Assembly (NCBI GenBank): GCA_036375875.1
Contig: DASVBK010000104.1
Location: 1 to 22,811, forward strand
Length of the DNA stretch: 22,811 nt
Direction: 5' to 3'
Source: Prado023 sp036375875
GTDB lineage: Bacteria > Actinomycetota > Actinomycetes > S36-B12 > CAIYMF01
The position numbers were made by a program, and so were the translations under genes. The notes beneath the pieces were generated by a model. That model did not search any database. It saw only the letters and a program-made list of their open reading frames with translations, and was not told the DNA's origin. This document shows positions 1-7,284 of this stretch, piece after piece (positions within the stretch are counted from its first letter, which is position 1; each line of letters opens with the position of its first letter).

Positions 1-182
1 AGGTCCGCACCCTGGCTCGCGGCGAGCTCCGGGTTGCTCACGTCGTACACCAGGGGCATCGCCGGGGCGATCACCTCCGAGGCGATGGTCCGGCCCTCAG
101 CACCCCGGATCGCGGCCAGCTTCTCGGCGCGGGTGTACGTCGCAAGCTCACGGGCGGTGGCATCGAGGAGTCGCTTCGGCAT
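1..182 (-). CDS. DUF7916-like protein, N-terminal 60 codons only (truncated by window edge)
   Basis: Reading leftwards from an ATG at 182-180, the minus strand stays open to the window edge and gives 60 residues. It begins MPKRLLDATARELATYT and contains AEGRTIASEVIAPAMPLVYD and then VSNPELAASQGADL. From memory, the phrases 'KRLLDA', 'EGRT..SEV' and 'SNPELAA..GADL' resemble the N-terminus of the DUF7916 family, putative TIM-barrel proteins sometimes loosely labelled phosphoenolpyruvate phosphonomutase-like, with no established reaction. Third codon positions are almost all G or C, as expected for a real gene here. It lies on the same strand as kamA, more than 560 bases downstream of it, so co-transcription is doubtful. 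No clear Shine-Dalgarno site is visible. The family call rests on a short fragment. Confidence 0.55.
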   Translation of the reverse strand, partial: MPKRLLDATARELATYTRAEKLAAIRGAEGRTIASEVIAPAMPLVYDVSNPELAASQGAD

Positions 183-237
183 GGCGCCAGTAGACCGCGC
201 CGGGCAGCCTGATGCAGGCGAGGGCGGCATCCTCGAG

Positions 238-295
238 CCCCCGTGCCCGTGGCTCGGCAGTTCTCACCCCCGTGCCCGTGGCTCGGCAGTTCTCA
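238..295. repeat. Perfect tandem duplication of a 29-bp unit
   Basis: Two identical, directly adjacent copies occupy 238-266 and 267-295. Each unit begins with five C residues followed by GTGCCCGTGG, then CTCGGCAGTTCTCA. No spacer separates them and no third copy is seen, so this is not a CRISPR array. The unit shows no obvious internal palindrome. It lies between the truncated DUF7916-like gene and the degenerate coding stretch, where a duplication would be tolerated. It may belong to a dispersed intergenic repeat family, which one window cannot show. Confidence 0.9.
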
Positions 296-318
296 GCCTC
301 AGGGGTCGCCGACCTCGC

Positions 319-678
319 CGCGCCCTGGAGGACGTTCGGCTCTGGCGGCAGGGTTGGTGGCCGACAAGCAGGGCGGCCTGGAGATGCAGACCTGGGCCGA
401 GGGGCCACAGGTGACGCGGCACGACGGCACGACCTCGTCCACGCTCGTGCCCCGGCCGACCCGGCGTGGGAGGCCACGGGCGGTGCCCCAACCGCCACGG
501 CTCCTGACGGCAGCCTCTGGATCGCCACGTCCGCAGGCCCAGGTGGCCCCCGAACGGATCCTTCCGCGGCTTCGGCACCGAGCAGGGCGTCGCGCTGGAT
601 CCCGCCCTCGTGCCGGTGTGGATGCATGGGATGGCCGGAGACATCGCCCGGCTGGGCCAGAAGGTCGGCGCTGCCTGA
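319..678 (+). pseudogene. Degenerate, multiply frameshifted coding remnant of unknown family
   Basis: No single frame is open through this gap, but protein-like pieces succeed each other in three frames. About 319-347 reads ALEDVRLWRQG. Then 348-452 reads LVADKQGGLEMQTWAEGPQ and continues to VTRHDGTTSSTLVP. Then 455-540 reads ADPAWEATGGAPTATAPD followed by GSLWIATSAGP. Finally 547-678 reads NGSFRGFGTEQGVALD and then PALVPVWMHGMAGDIARLG, ending KVGAA and TGA. In the second and fourth pieces the codons end overwhelmingly in G or C, as in neighbouring genes. All three frame changes have the same sign, as single-base deletions would produce. I do not recognise the family. Sequencing error or chance open frames in GC-rich DNA are alternatives. 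Bases 183-237 and 679-744 hold nothing I can identify. Confidence 0.4.
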
Positions 679-744
679 CACGCACGGCGGTGCCGCGCGG
701 CTCGGCCGCGAGGCCCTGCCTCGCCGCGGCGTCGCGCTCGCTGC

Positions 745-2154
745 TCAGGCCTCCATGTGCCGACGCCACCATCGCTGCCCCTCCTTGGGTAGCGTGTGGA
801 TCGGGTCGTAGTACCGGTACGTGCGCTCGAGGGCCTCGGGGTCGGAGAACTCGATGCCCGTGCGGTAGTTCTTGGTCCACTCCGAGATGCCCAGCGTCCG
901 GTCGTAGGCGTGTACCTGGTGCACCCACCGCTTGCCCACGTACGGCACGTCGCACACGATGCGTGGGGTGGCGAACCCCGGCAGGTACCCCATGATCGCG
1001 TGCTGCAGCTCCTGGGCCTTGGCCAGCGACACCCGCCAGTGCTCGGCGTTGGGGATCATGTCGCACATGTAGAAGTAGTACGGCATGACGCCGGCACCAT
1101 CGAGCAGCGTGAAGCACAGGTCCAGCAGGTCAGCGGGGGTCGCGTTCACCCCCTCCATGAGCACGCCCTGGTTGCGCACGTCACGCACGCCCGCGTCGAA
1201 CATGGCGCGCACGGCCTCGGCGACCAGCGGCGTCACGGAGGCCGCGTTGTTCACGTGGGTGTGGATCGCCAGGGAGACGCCCCGCTCGCGCGCCTTCGCC
1301 GCGACCCGGCCCATGCCCTCGACGACCTCGGGCTGCAGCCAGTGCTGCGGCAACGCCATGAGTGCCTTCGTGGCCAGCCGGACATCGCGGATGTTGTCGA
1401 TGTCGAGCAGCTCGTCGAGATAGGACTCAAGCCGCGGCCAGGGCAGGTTGGCGACGTCGCCGCCGGAGACCACGACGTCGCGGACGTTGGGGTGGCTGCG
1501 CAGGTAGGCCATGTGCGCGGCCTGCCGGTCCACCGGCTTGAGCACGAGCTTGAACTTCTCGACCGACGGCGTCGAGTTGCCGACCAGGTCCATGCGCGTG
1601 CAGTGGCCGCAGTACTGCGGGCAGGTGCTCAGCAGCTCGGCGAGCACCTTGGTGGGGTAGCGATGGGTCAGGCCCTCGGCCACCCACATGGCCTGCTCGT
1701 GCAGCGAGTCACGCGACGCGTACGGGTGGCTGCCCCAGCGCTGCAGCCGGTCGGAGAGCACGGGCAGCATGTAACGCCGGACCGGGTCCCCGTAGAACGC
1801 GTCGGTGAGCGACCCCGGGCCGGCGGGGACGGCGTCGCGCATCATCGTGTTGAGCATCTGCGGGGGCAGCAGCATCGACATGGTGGCCGCGTGCGCGTGG
1901 TCGGCGGCGAGATCGTCGTAGGCACGCTCGTCGAGCAGGTCGCCGAGCACGGCGTGCAGCTGCTCGGGGTTCTTCACGCAGTGCGAGCGCTGCCACTGGG
2001 CGGAGCGCCACTGCTCGGCCGTCACATCGGACCAGCCCGGGAAGCGGGTCCAGTCGGGCTCCTCGATGTGCGTGCGCAGGTAGGTGTAGGGCTGCGCCAG
2101 GGGCTCGAGGGGTCGCTCGACGACCGGCACGAAGGGGTCAAGGATCTCCGTCAT
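745..2154 (-). CDS. kamA: L-lysine 2,3-aminomutase (radical SAM, KamA)
   Basis: KamA converts L-lysine to L-beta-lysine (3,6-diaminohexanoate), the first step of lysine fermentation, using S-adenosylmethionine, a 4Fe-4S cluster and PLP. The 469-residue product has the radical-SAM cluster motif CPQYCGHC (C178, C182, C185), SGGD at 230-233, D365 in YMCDMIPNAEHW, and D402 and K408 in CDVPYVGKRW. These two aspartates are 37 residues apart, the same spacing as the substrate-binding D293 and D330 of the Clostridium subterminale enzyme; K408 is the likely PLP lysine. An upstream in-frame ATG exists at 2199, but the ATG at 2154 lies exactly six bases after a TATCGT -10 box and starts a natural N-terminus (MTEILDPF). 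The gene is divergent from the kdd-kal operon across about 100 bp, so the pathway is split between two transcripts. Other aminomutases of the KamA family are an alternative, but the context supports lysine. Confidence 0.93.
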   Translation of the reverse strand: MTEILDPFVPVVERPLEPLAQPYTYLRTHIEEPDWTRFPGWSDVTAEQWRSAQWQRSHCVKNPEQLHAVLGDLLDERAYDDLAADHAHAATMSMLLPPQMLNTMMRDAVPAGPGSLTDAFYGDPVRRYMLPVLSDRLQRWGSHPYASRDSLHEQAMWVAEGLTHRYPTKVLAELLSTCPQYCGHCTRMDLVGNSTPSVEKFKLVLKPVDRQAAHMAYLRSHPNVRDVVVSGGDVANLPWPRLESYLDELLDIDNIRDVRLATKALMALPQHWLQPEVVEGMGRVAAKARERGVSLAIHTHVNNAASVTPLVAEAVRAMFDAGVRDVRNQGVLMEGVNATPADLLDLCFTLLDGAGVMPYYFYMCDMIPNAEHWRVSLAKAQELQHAIMGYLPGFATPRIVCDVPYVGKRWVHQVHAYDRTLGISEWTKNYRTGIEFSDPEALERTYRYYDPIHTLPKEGQRWWRRHMEA

Positions 2155-2160
2155 TCGGAC

Positions 2161-2166
2161 ACGATA
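2161..2166 (-). promoter_or_regulatory. -10 box of a probable leaderless kamA promoter
   Basis: On the minus strand TATCGT is followed by six bases (GTCCGA) and then the kamA ATG. This puts the expected transcription start on or next to the start codon. No Shine-Dalgarno sequence precedes the ATG, in keeping with a leaderless mRNA. A -35 element is weak at best (TGGCCA with an 18-bp spacer). Confidence 0.5.
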
Positions 2167-2226
2167 GCGCAAGGATTCGCGGTGTGGCCAGAGCGACACG
2201 GTCTATTCTTCCGTTGCCGGCATCGC

Positions 2227-2250
2227 TAGGCTGCCGGTGAGTCCAGGAGG
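2227..2250 (+). promoter_or_regulatory. kdd -10 candidate (TAGGCT) and Shine-Dalgarno site (AGGAGG)
   Basis: TAGGCT at 2227-2232 fits the actinobacterial TANNNT -10 pattern. AGGAGG at 2245-2250 lies six bases before the kdd GTG at 2257 and decides that start. A second possible -10, TATTCT, is at 2204-2209. No convincing -35 box is visible for either. The 102-bp divergent gap is too short to hold a cobalamin riboswitch for the B12-dependent genes. Confidence 0.4.
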
Positions 2251-2256
2251 CGCCCC

Positions 2257-3315
2257 GTGACCAGCATTGCCGATGCCGTCGGCATCCGCCGCGTTGTCGA
2301 ACCCCAGGGCGTCCTGCCCCAGGCCGCCTGGCGGCTCGATCCGAGCCCCCAGCTGCATTCCGAGGAGGTCCGCGTCCGGGTCCGCAGCCTCAACCTCGAC
2401 GCGGCGTCGTTCGCGCAGTTGCGCGACCAGCACGGCGGTGACGGCGTCGCGGTGCGCGACGAGGTGCTGGGGATCATCGAGCGCCGCGGCAAGATGCACA
2501 ACCCGGTCACCGGCTCGGGTGGGATGCTCGTGGGCGTGGTCGAGGAGGTGGGCCCTGACTCGCCCCTCGGCCTGGCGGTGGGGGATCGCATCGCCACCCT
2601 GGTCTCGCTGACCCTGACCCCCCTGCAGGTCACCGATGGGCTGCGATCGTGGGACGGGCGCTCCGAGCAGGTGCCGTGCGACGGCACCGCCATCCTGTTC
2701 GCCCGGTCGATCGTCGCGCAGCTGCCCGAGGACCTGCCCGAGCCCCTCGCGATGGCGGTCAACGACGTGTGCGGGGCGCCGGCGCTCACCGCCCGGGTGG
2801 TGGGGGAGCGGGTCGCGGCGGGCACCCGCCCGACCGTCGCGGTCCTCGGCGGCGCAGGCAAGAGCGGGGCGCTGAGCCTGGCCGCAGCCCGGCGGGAGGG
2901 TGCGTCGCGCACGGTGGGCGTCGTGCCGACCGAGGCGGAGGCCGCACTCCTGCGCCACGCGGGCCTGGCCGACGTCGTCGCCATCGCGGACGCCCGCGAT
3001 GCCCTGGCGGTCTCGGCCGCGGTGGCCGAGGCGCTGGGCGCCCCCGCGGACCTCACCATCGTCTGCGTCACCGTGCCCGGCTGCGAGCACGGCGCGGTGC
3101 TGGCCACCGCCGACCGCGGCACCATCGTGTTCTTCTCGATGGCCACCTCGTTCACGGCGGCGGCACTCGGTGCGGAGGGGCTGGCGGCCGACGTGACCAT
3201 GCTCATCGGCAACGGCTACACGAAGGGCCACGCCGCGTACGCCCTGGACCTCGTGCGTGCCGAGCCAGCCGTGCGGGCGCTCTTCGAGGCGCGGCTGGCG
3301 GGGGAGTCGGCGTGA
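2257..3315 (+). CDS. kdd: L-erythro-3,5-diaminohexanoate dehydrogenase (Kdd)
   Basis: Kdd (EC 1.4.1.11) oxidatively deaminates 3,5-diaminohexanoate to 5-amino-3-oxohexanoate with NAD(P)+, following the KamDE step. The 352-residue product matches the family in length. It carries the stretch KMHNPVTGSGGM (79-90), which I associate with Kdd, and a Rossmann glycine loop VAVLGGAGKSG (194-204). Its C-terminal GNGYTKGHAAYALDL (about 318-332) also fits. The GTG start is fixed by AGGAGG six bases upstream. The stop overlaps the start of the amidohydrolase by four bases, and this is the first gene of the five-gene operon running to kal. The gene could be misread as a zinc-type alcohol dehydrogenase relative, but the neighbours make Kdd the best call. 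Confidence 0.93.
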   Translation: MTSIADAVGIRRVVEPQGVLPQAAWRLDPSPQLHSEEVRVRVRSLNLDAASFAQLRDQHGGDGVAVRDEVLGIIERRGKMHNPVTGSGGMLVGVVEEVGPDSPLGLAVGDRIATLVSLTLTPLQVTDGLRSWDGRSEQVPCDGTAILFARSIVAQLPEDLPEPLAMAVNDVCGAPALTARVVGERVAAGTRPTVAVLGGAGKSGALSLAAARREGASRTVGVVPTEAEAALLRHAGLADVVAIADARDALAVSAAVAEALGAPADLTIVCVTVPGCEHGAVLATADRGTIVFFSMATSFTAAALGAEGLAADVTMLIGNGYTKGHAAYALDLVRAEPAVRALFEARLAGESA

Positions 3316-4955
3316 GGGTGCTGCTGCGCGACGGCCCGGTGTACGCCCCGGGCGTGCCCGGCGCCGACGCCATGCTCGTGATCGACGACCGGATCGCCTG
3401 GATCGGGCCGACCTCGGGCACCGCGCTGCACGCGCAGGACGCTGACGCCGTGGTGGACCTCGACGGCGCCCTGGTCGCCCCGGCCTTCGTCGACGCGCAC
3501 GTGCACCACACGATGACCGGCCTCACCCTGCTCGGACTGGACCTGCGTGGCGTGCCCAGCCGCCGGGCGCTGCTCGAGCGGGTCAGCGCGGAGGCGCGGC
3601 GCGGGCGCGGCAGGCCGATCCTCGGCCACGGGTGGGACGAGACGGCGTGGCCGGAGCCGGCGCTGCCCACCCGGGAGGAGCTCGACCGGGCGAGCTGGGG
3701 ATCGGTCGTCTACTGCTCCCGGATCGACGTGCACTCAGCGATCGTGTCCAGTGCCCTCGTGGCGATGGTGCCCGGCCTCACCGGGGCAGCTGGGTACGAC
3801 GCCTCGGGTCGGGTCACGGGCGACGCGCACCACCTGGTGCGCCGGCACCTCACCGAGGAGCTGCCCGGGGGCCTGCGCGAGGCCGCCCAGCGCGCGACCC
3901 GCACGCACGCCGCCTCCCGGGGCGTGGTCGCGCTGCACGAGGCCGCGGGTCCGGACATCAACGGCGTCGACGACCTCGCGGCGCTCCTGGCGCTGGCCGC
4001 ACGCGAGCCCGGTCCCGCTGTGGTGGGGTACTGGGGGCGGCCCGGGCCCGACGGGGTCGCCGAGGCCGTCGCGCTGGGGGCCGCCGGCGCGGCAGGCGAC
4101 CTGTTCGTCGATGGCGCCCTGGGTTCCCGGACCGCGTGGCTGCGCGAGCCGTACGACGATGCGCCGAGCGAGACCGGCAACCGCTACCTCGACCCCGACG
4201 CCGTCGCCGAGCATCTGGTGGCATGCACCCGCGCCGGCCTGCAGGGCGGGTTCCACGCGATCGGTGACGCTGCGATGGACGCCGTGGCCCAGGGGCTGCG
4301 GCGCGCGATCGAGGCGTGCGGCCAGGGGCCGGTCCGCGCAGCCCGCCACCGGATCGAGCACGTCACGATGGCGGGCCCTGAGCATGCCGCGGTGCTGGCG
4401 GAGGCTGGCGCCATCGCCAGCATCCAGCCCTCGTTCGACGCCCAGTGGGGGGCGCCGGGTGCCGCCTACGCCACCCGGCTGGGCCCGGGCCGCGCGGGCG
4501 CCCTGCACGACTTCGCGGGGCTCGTCCGCGCCGGCGTCTCGCTGGCCCTGGGCTCGGACAGCCCGGTCACCCCCGTGGAGCCGTGGGAGTGGGTCCGCGC
4601 CGCGATGTGGCACCACAACCCGGCAGCGCGGCTCAGCGGGCGGGCCGCGTTCGCGGCGGCCACCCGGGGCGGCTGGCGTGCGGCGCGGGACGACGCAGCC
4701 GGCGTGCTCGCGGTCGGCGCCCCCGCCACGTACGCCGTCTGGGCCGTCGACGAGCTCGCGGTGCAGGCCCCGGATGCGCGGGTGGCCAACTGGAGCACCG
4801 ACCCGCGCTCGGGCACACCGGGCCTGCCGCGCCTGGATCCTGGTCTCGCCGCCCCGCGCTGCCTGGCCACCGTGCTCGAAGGTCGCGTCCTGTTCACGGC
4901 CGAGGACGGACCGGCGGGCGAGCACCCATCGCCGTCTGGGAGCGTGAGGCCATGA
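3312..4955 (+). CDS. YtcJ-type metal-dependent amidohydrolase inside the lysine operon
   Basis: The 547-residue product belongs to the amidohydrolase superfamily, YtcJ/Amidohydro_3 group. A small N-terminal beta domain (DRIAWIG near 26-32) leads to the metal-ligand motif DAHVHH (61-66). HAIGD (H315), RIEH (H350) and LGSDSPVTPVEPWEW (D415) follow, so the expected metal-binding set of the TIM barrel is present. No signal peptide is seen, so it is probably cytoplasmic. GTG at 3312 overlaps the kdd stop by four bases and has a GGGGGAG site just upstream; a GTG two codons later is possible. Its own stop overlaps the kamD ATG by four bases. It has no assigned step in textbook lysine fermentation. 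I infer that it releases or processes a pathway substrate, such as an N-acylated or lactam form of lysine or beta-lysine; nothing in the sequence proves this. The family call is firm, the substrate unknown. Confidence 0.88.
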   Translation: MRVLLRDGPVYAPGVPGADAMLVIDDRIAWIGPTSGTALHAQDADAVVDLDGALVAPAFVDAHVHHTMTGLTLLGLDLRGVPSRRALLERVSAEARRGRGRPILGHGWDETAWPEPALPTREELDRASWGSVVYCSRIDVHSAIVSSALVAMVPGLTGAAGYDASGRVTGDAHHLVRRHLTEELPGGLREAAQRATRTHAASRGVVALHEAAGPDINGVDDLAALLALAAREPGPAVVGYWGRPGPDGVAEAVALGAAGAAGDLFVDGALGSRTAWLREPYDDAPSETGNRYLDPDAVAEHLVACTRAGLQGGFHAIGDAAMDAVAQGLRRAIEACGQGPVRAARHRIEHVTMAGPEHAAVLAEAGAIASIQPSFDAQWGAPGAAYATRLGPGRAGALHDFAGLVRAGVSLALGSDSPVTPVEPWEWVRAAMWHHNPAARLSGRAAFAAATRGGWRAARDDAAGVLAVGAPATYAVWAVDELAVQAPDARVANWSTDPRSGTPGLPRLDPGLAAPRCLATVLEGRVLFTAEDGPAGEHPSPSGSVRP

Positions 4956-6547
4956 GGCTGAGGCTGGACCCCGGCGAGGTGGCCCGGGCACGTGCGCTGG
5001 CCGCTTCGGCAGGCGCCCCGGTCGTGGCGATGGCCGCCGCCCACACCACGGTCTCGATCGAGCGCGCGGTGCTGCGGATGGCCGGCCTGGCCGGCGCCGA
5101 CGCCGAGGGCATCCCGTGGGCGAACCGCCTGGTCGACGCCGTCAGCGAGCAGGTCGGGCTCGCCGAGGGCGTGGCCCTGCCCGTGTGGCATGCCCTGGCC
5201 GAGCAGCGCCGGACCGGCAGCGCACCCGAGGGGGCGGACCCGCTCGTCACGCTCGCCCAGCGCGCGGCGGCCGGCTCCGTGACGTTCCGGGTGCCCGAGG
5301 GCCGCGCCGCCGAGCGGGCCCGAGCCAGTGCCGTGCGCGCCGCCCGGGCCGGCGTGCGCCGGGTCGAGCGGCAGCGTGCTGCTCGGGAGCGCCTGCTTCG
5401 GCGCTACCCCGTGGAGCATCGGCCCTGGATCTACCTCATCGTCGCCACCGGCGACATCCACGAGGACGTCCCGCAGGCCCAGGCCGCCGCGCGCGAGGGT
5501 GCCGACATCATCGCCGTGATCCGCTCGACCGGGCAGTCCCTGCTGGACTACGTCCCGGAGGGGGCCACGCGCGAGGGCTACGCAGGCACGTACGCGACGC
5601 AGGAGAACTTCCGGATCATGCGCAGCGCCCTCGACGACGTGTCCAAGGAGCTGGGCCGCTACGTCCGCCTGACGAACTACGCCTCCGGGCTGTGCATGCC
5701 GGAGATCGCCACGCTGGCGGGCCTCGAGCGCCTGGACATGATGCTCAACGACTCCATGTACGGGATCCTGTTCCGCGACATCAACCCGGTGCGCACCTTC
5801 ACCGACCAGCACTTCGCGCGGCGCGTGCATGCCCGCGCCGGCATCATCATCAACACCGGCGAGGACAACTACCTCACCACCGCCGACGCCATCGAGGCCG
5901 CCCACACGGTGACCGTCAGCCAGCTGCTCAACGAGTACTTCGCCAAGCAGGCCGGGCTCCAGGACTGGCAGCTGGGGCTCGGGCACGCCTTCGAGATCAA
6001 CCCGGAGATCCCCGACTCGTTCCGGCTCGAGCTCGCCCACGCGCTGCTGGCCCGCACGCTGTTCCCCGACGCGCCGCTGAAGTGGATGCCGCCGACCAAG
6101 CACATGACCGGCGACATCTTCCGCGGCTACCTGCTCGACGGGTTCTTCAACCTGGCCGGCGCGCTGACCGGGCAGGGCATCCTGCTGGTCGGGATGATGA
6201 CGGAGGCCGTCGTGACGCCCTGGCTGTCCGACCGCGACCTCGCGCTGCAGAACGTGCGCTACGTCTTGAACGCCGCTGGCCGGCTCGGCGAGGACTTCGC
6301 GCCGGCCGACGACGGCCTCATCGCCACCCGTGCCCGGCAGGTGCTCAGCGAGGCGGTCGACCTGCTGGCCCGCATCGATGACGACGGACTGCTCGAGGCG
6401 ATCGCCGATGGCACGTTCGGCCTCATGAAGCGGCCCGCGGACAAGGGCAAGGGCCTCGACGGCGTGGTGCGCCGGGCGCCCGGGTACTGCAACCCGGTGA
6501 CCGACGTGCTCGACGAGCCGGCCGCGACGCCGGGGGTGCGGCCATGA
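4952..6547 (+). CDS. kamD: Beta-lysine/D-lysine 5,6-aminomutase, alpha (large) subunit
   Basis: KamD is the large subunit of the adenosylcobalamin- and PLP-dependent 5,6-aminomutase, which moves the terminal amino group of L-beta-lysine (or D-lysine) to carbon 5. The product has 531 residues, close to the roughly 516 of the clostridial subunit. Family-like stretches are RPWIYLIVATGDIHEDVPQA, ADIIAVIRSTGQSLLDYVPE, YASGLCMPEIA, MLNDSMYGILFRDIN and KWMPPTKHMTGDIFRGY. It forms the TIM-barrel half of the enzyme; the B12 tail and PLP lysine come from KamE, encoded next door. The ATG at 4952 shares ATGA with the upstream stop, and the stop at 6545-6547 shares ATGA with the kamE start. Such overlaps suit equimolar subunit synthesis. 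Start and function are well supported. Confidence 0.95.
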   Translation: MRLRLDPGEVARARALAASAGAPVVAMAAAHTTVSIERAVLRMAGLAGADAEGIPWANRLVDAVSEQVGLAEGVALPVWHALAEQRRTGSAPEGADPLVTLAQRAAAGSVTFRVPEGRAAERARASAVRAARAGVRRVERQRAARERLLRRYPVEHRPWIYLIVATGDIHEDVPQAQAAAREGADIIAVIRSTGQSLLDYVPEGATREGYAGTYATQENFRIMRSALDDVSKELGRYVRLTNYASGLCMPEIATLAGLERLDMMLNDSMYGILFRDINPVRTFTDQHFARRVHARAGIIINTGEDNYLTTADAIEAAHTVTVSQLLNEYFAKQAGLQDWQLGLGHAFEINPEIPDSFRLELAHALLARTLFPDAPLKWMPPTKHMTGDIFRGYLLDGFFNLAGALTGQGILLVGMMTEAVVTPWLSDRDLALQNVRYVLNAAGRLGEDFAPADDGLIATRARQVLSEAVDLLARIDDDGLLEAIADGTFGLMKRPADKGKGLDGVVRRAPGYCNPVTDVLDEPAATPGVRP

Positions 6548-7284
6548 GCGGCGTCATCCGGCCCTACGGCGATGCCACCGGCGACGGCATGGTGCAGCTG
6601 TCGTTCACGCTGCCCATCCCGCACGACAAGCGCGCCGAGGGTGCCGCCGCGCAGCTGGCGGCCAAGATGGGCATGGACCCGGCGATGGTCGTGCACGCCA
6701 AGGCGATGGGCCCCGACTTCACGTTCTTCATCGTCTACGGGCGGGTCAACCACCTGGTGGAGCTTGACCGGGTCGAGGTTGTCGAGCGCGACTTCCCGCT
6801 GCTCACGCCCAAGGAGGTCAACGCCGCGATCAAGCAGCGGTTGCGCCGACCGCTGGTCGTCGCCGGTGCGTGCATCGGCACGGACGCCCACACCGTGGGG
6901 ATCGACGCGATCCTCAACATCAAGGGGTTCGCGGGCGAGAAGGGCCTCGAGTACTACGAGGGGTTCGCGGTGCACAACCTCGGGGCGCAGGTGTCGGTGC
7001 CCGAGCTTGTGGCGGCGGCCACCCGGTTGCACGCCGACGCGGTCCTCGTCTCGCAGGTCGTGACCCAGCGCGACGCCCACCTGCACAACACCACGGAGAT
7101 GACCGCCGCCTTCCGCGAGGCCTTCCCGGCAGCGCGACGGCCGGTCCTCATCGTCGGGGGGCCACGCTTCGACGAGTCGATGGCTGCTGAGCTCGGCGTC
7201 GACCGGATCTTCGGGCGCGGCACCACGCCCGGCGAGGTGGCCTCGTACCTGGTGCACCGGATCGTGGGGGAGGGGCGGCGCTGA
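6544..7284 (+). CDS. kamE: Beta-lysine/D-lysine 5,6-aminomutase, beta (B12-binding) subunit
   Basis: KamE is the small subunit that carries both cofactors of the 5,6-aminomutase. The 246-residue product contains the base-off cobalamin motif DAHTVG (D114, H116, G119), where H116 should ligate cobalt. K127 lies 11 residues after H116, the same distance as between the cobalt-ligating His133 and the PLP-binding Lys144 of the Clostridium sticklandii subunit. The N-terminal part (about 1-100) matches the dimerisation region. VVTQRDAHLHN and VGGPRF belong to the Rossmann B12 domain. The ATG overlaps the kamD stop by four bases, and the stop overlaps the kal start by one base (TGATG). All key residues are intact, so the enzyme is probably active. 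The reactivating factors KamB and KamC described in clostridia are not in this window. Confidence 0.95.
   Translation: MSGVIRPYGDATGDGMVQLSFTLPIPHDKRAEGAAAQLAAKMGMDPAMVVHAKAMGPDFTFFIVYGRVNHLVELDRVEVVERDFPLLTPKEVNAAIKQRLRRPLVVAGACIGTDAHTVGIDAILNIKGFAGEKGLEYYEGFAVHNLGAQVSVPELVAAATRLHADAVLVSQVVTQRDAHLHNTTEMTAAFREAFPAARRPVLIVGGPRFDESMAAELGVDRIFGRGTTPGEVASYLVHRIVGEGRR

Noticed and set aside
238..295. CRISPR array
   Set aside because: The two 29-bp copies are directly adjacent with no spacer, there are only two, and no cas genes are present.
2155..2256. Cobalamin riboswitch for the B12-dependent kam operon
   Set aside because: The gap is only 102 bp, contains two promoters, and shows no B12-box-like element.
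2649..3311. N-terminal extension of the amidohydrolase overlapping kdd
   Set aside because: The extra residues are an Arg/Gly-rich out-of-frame reading of kdd. The amidohydrolase N-terminal domain starts at GTG 3312.
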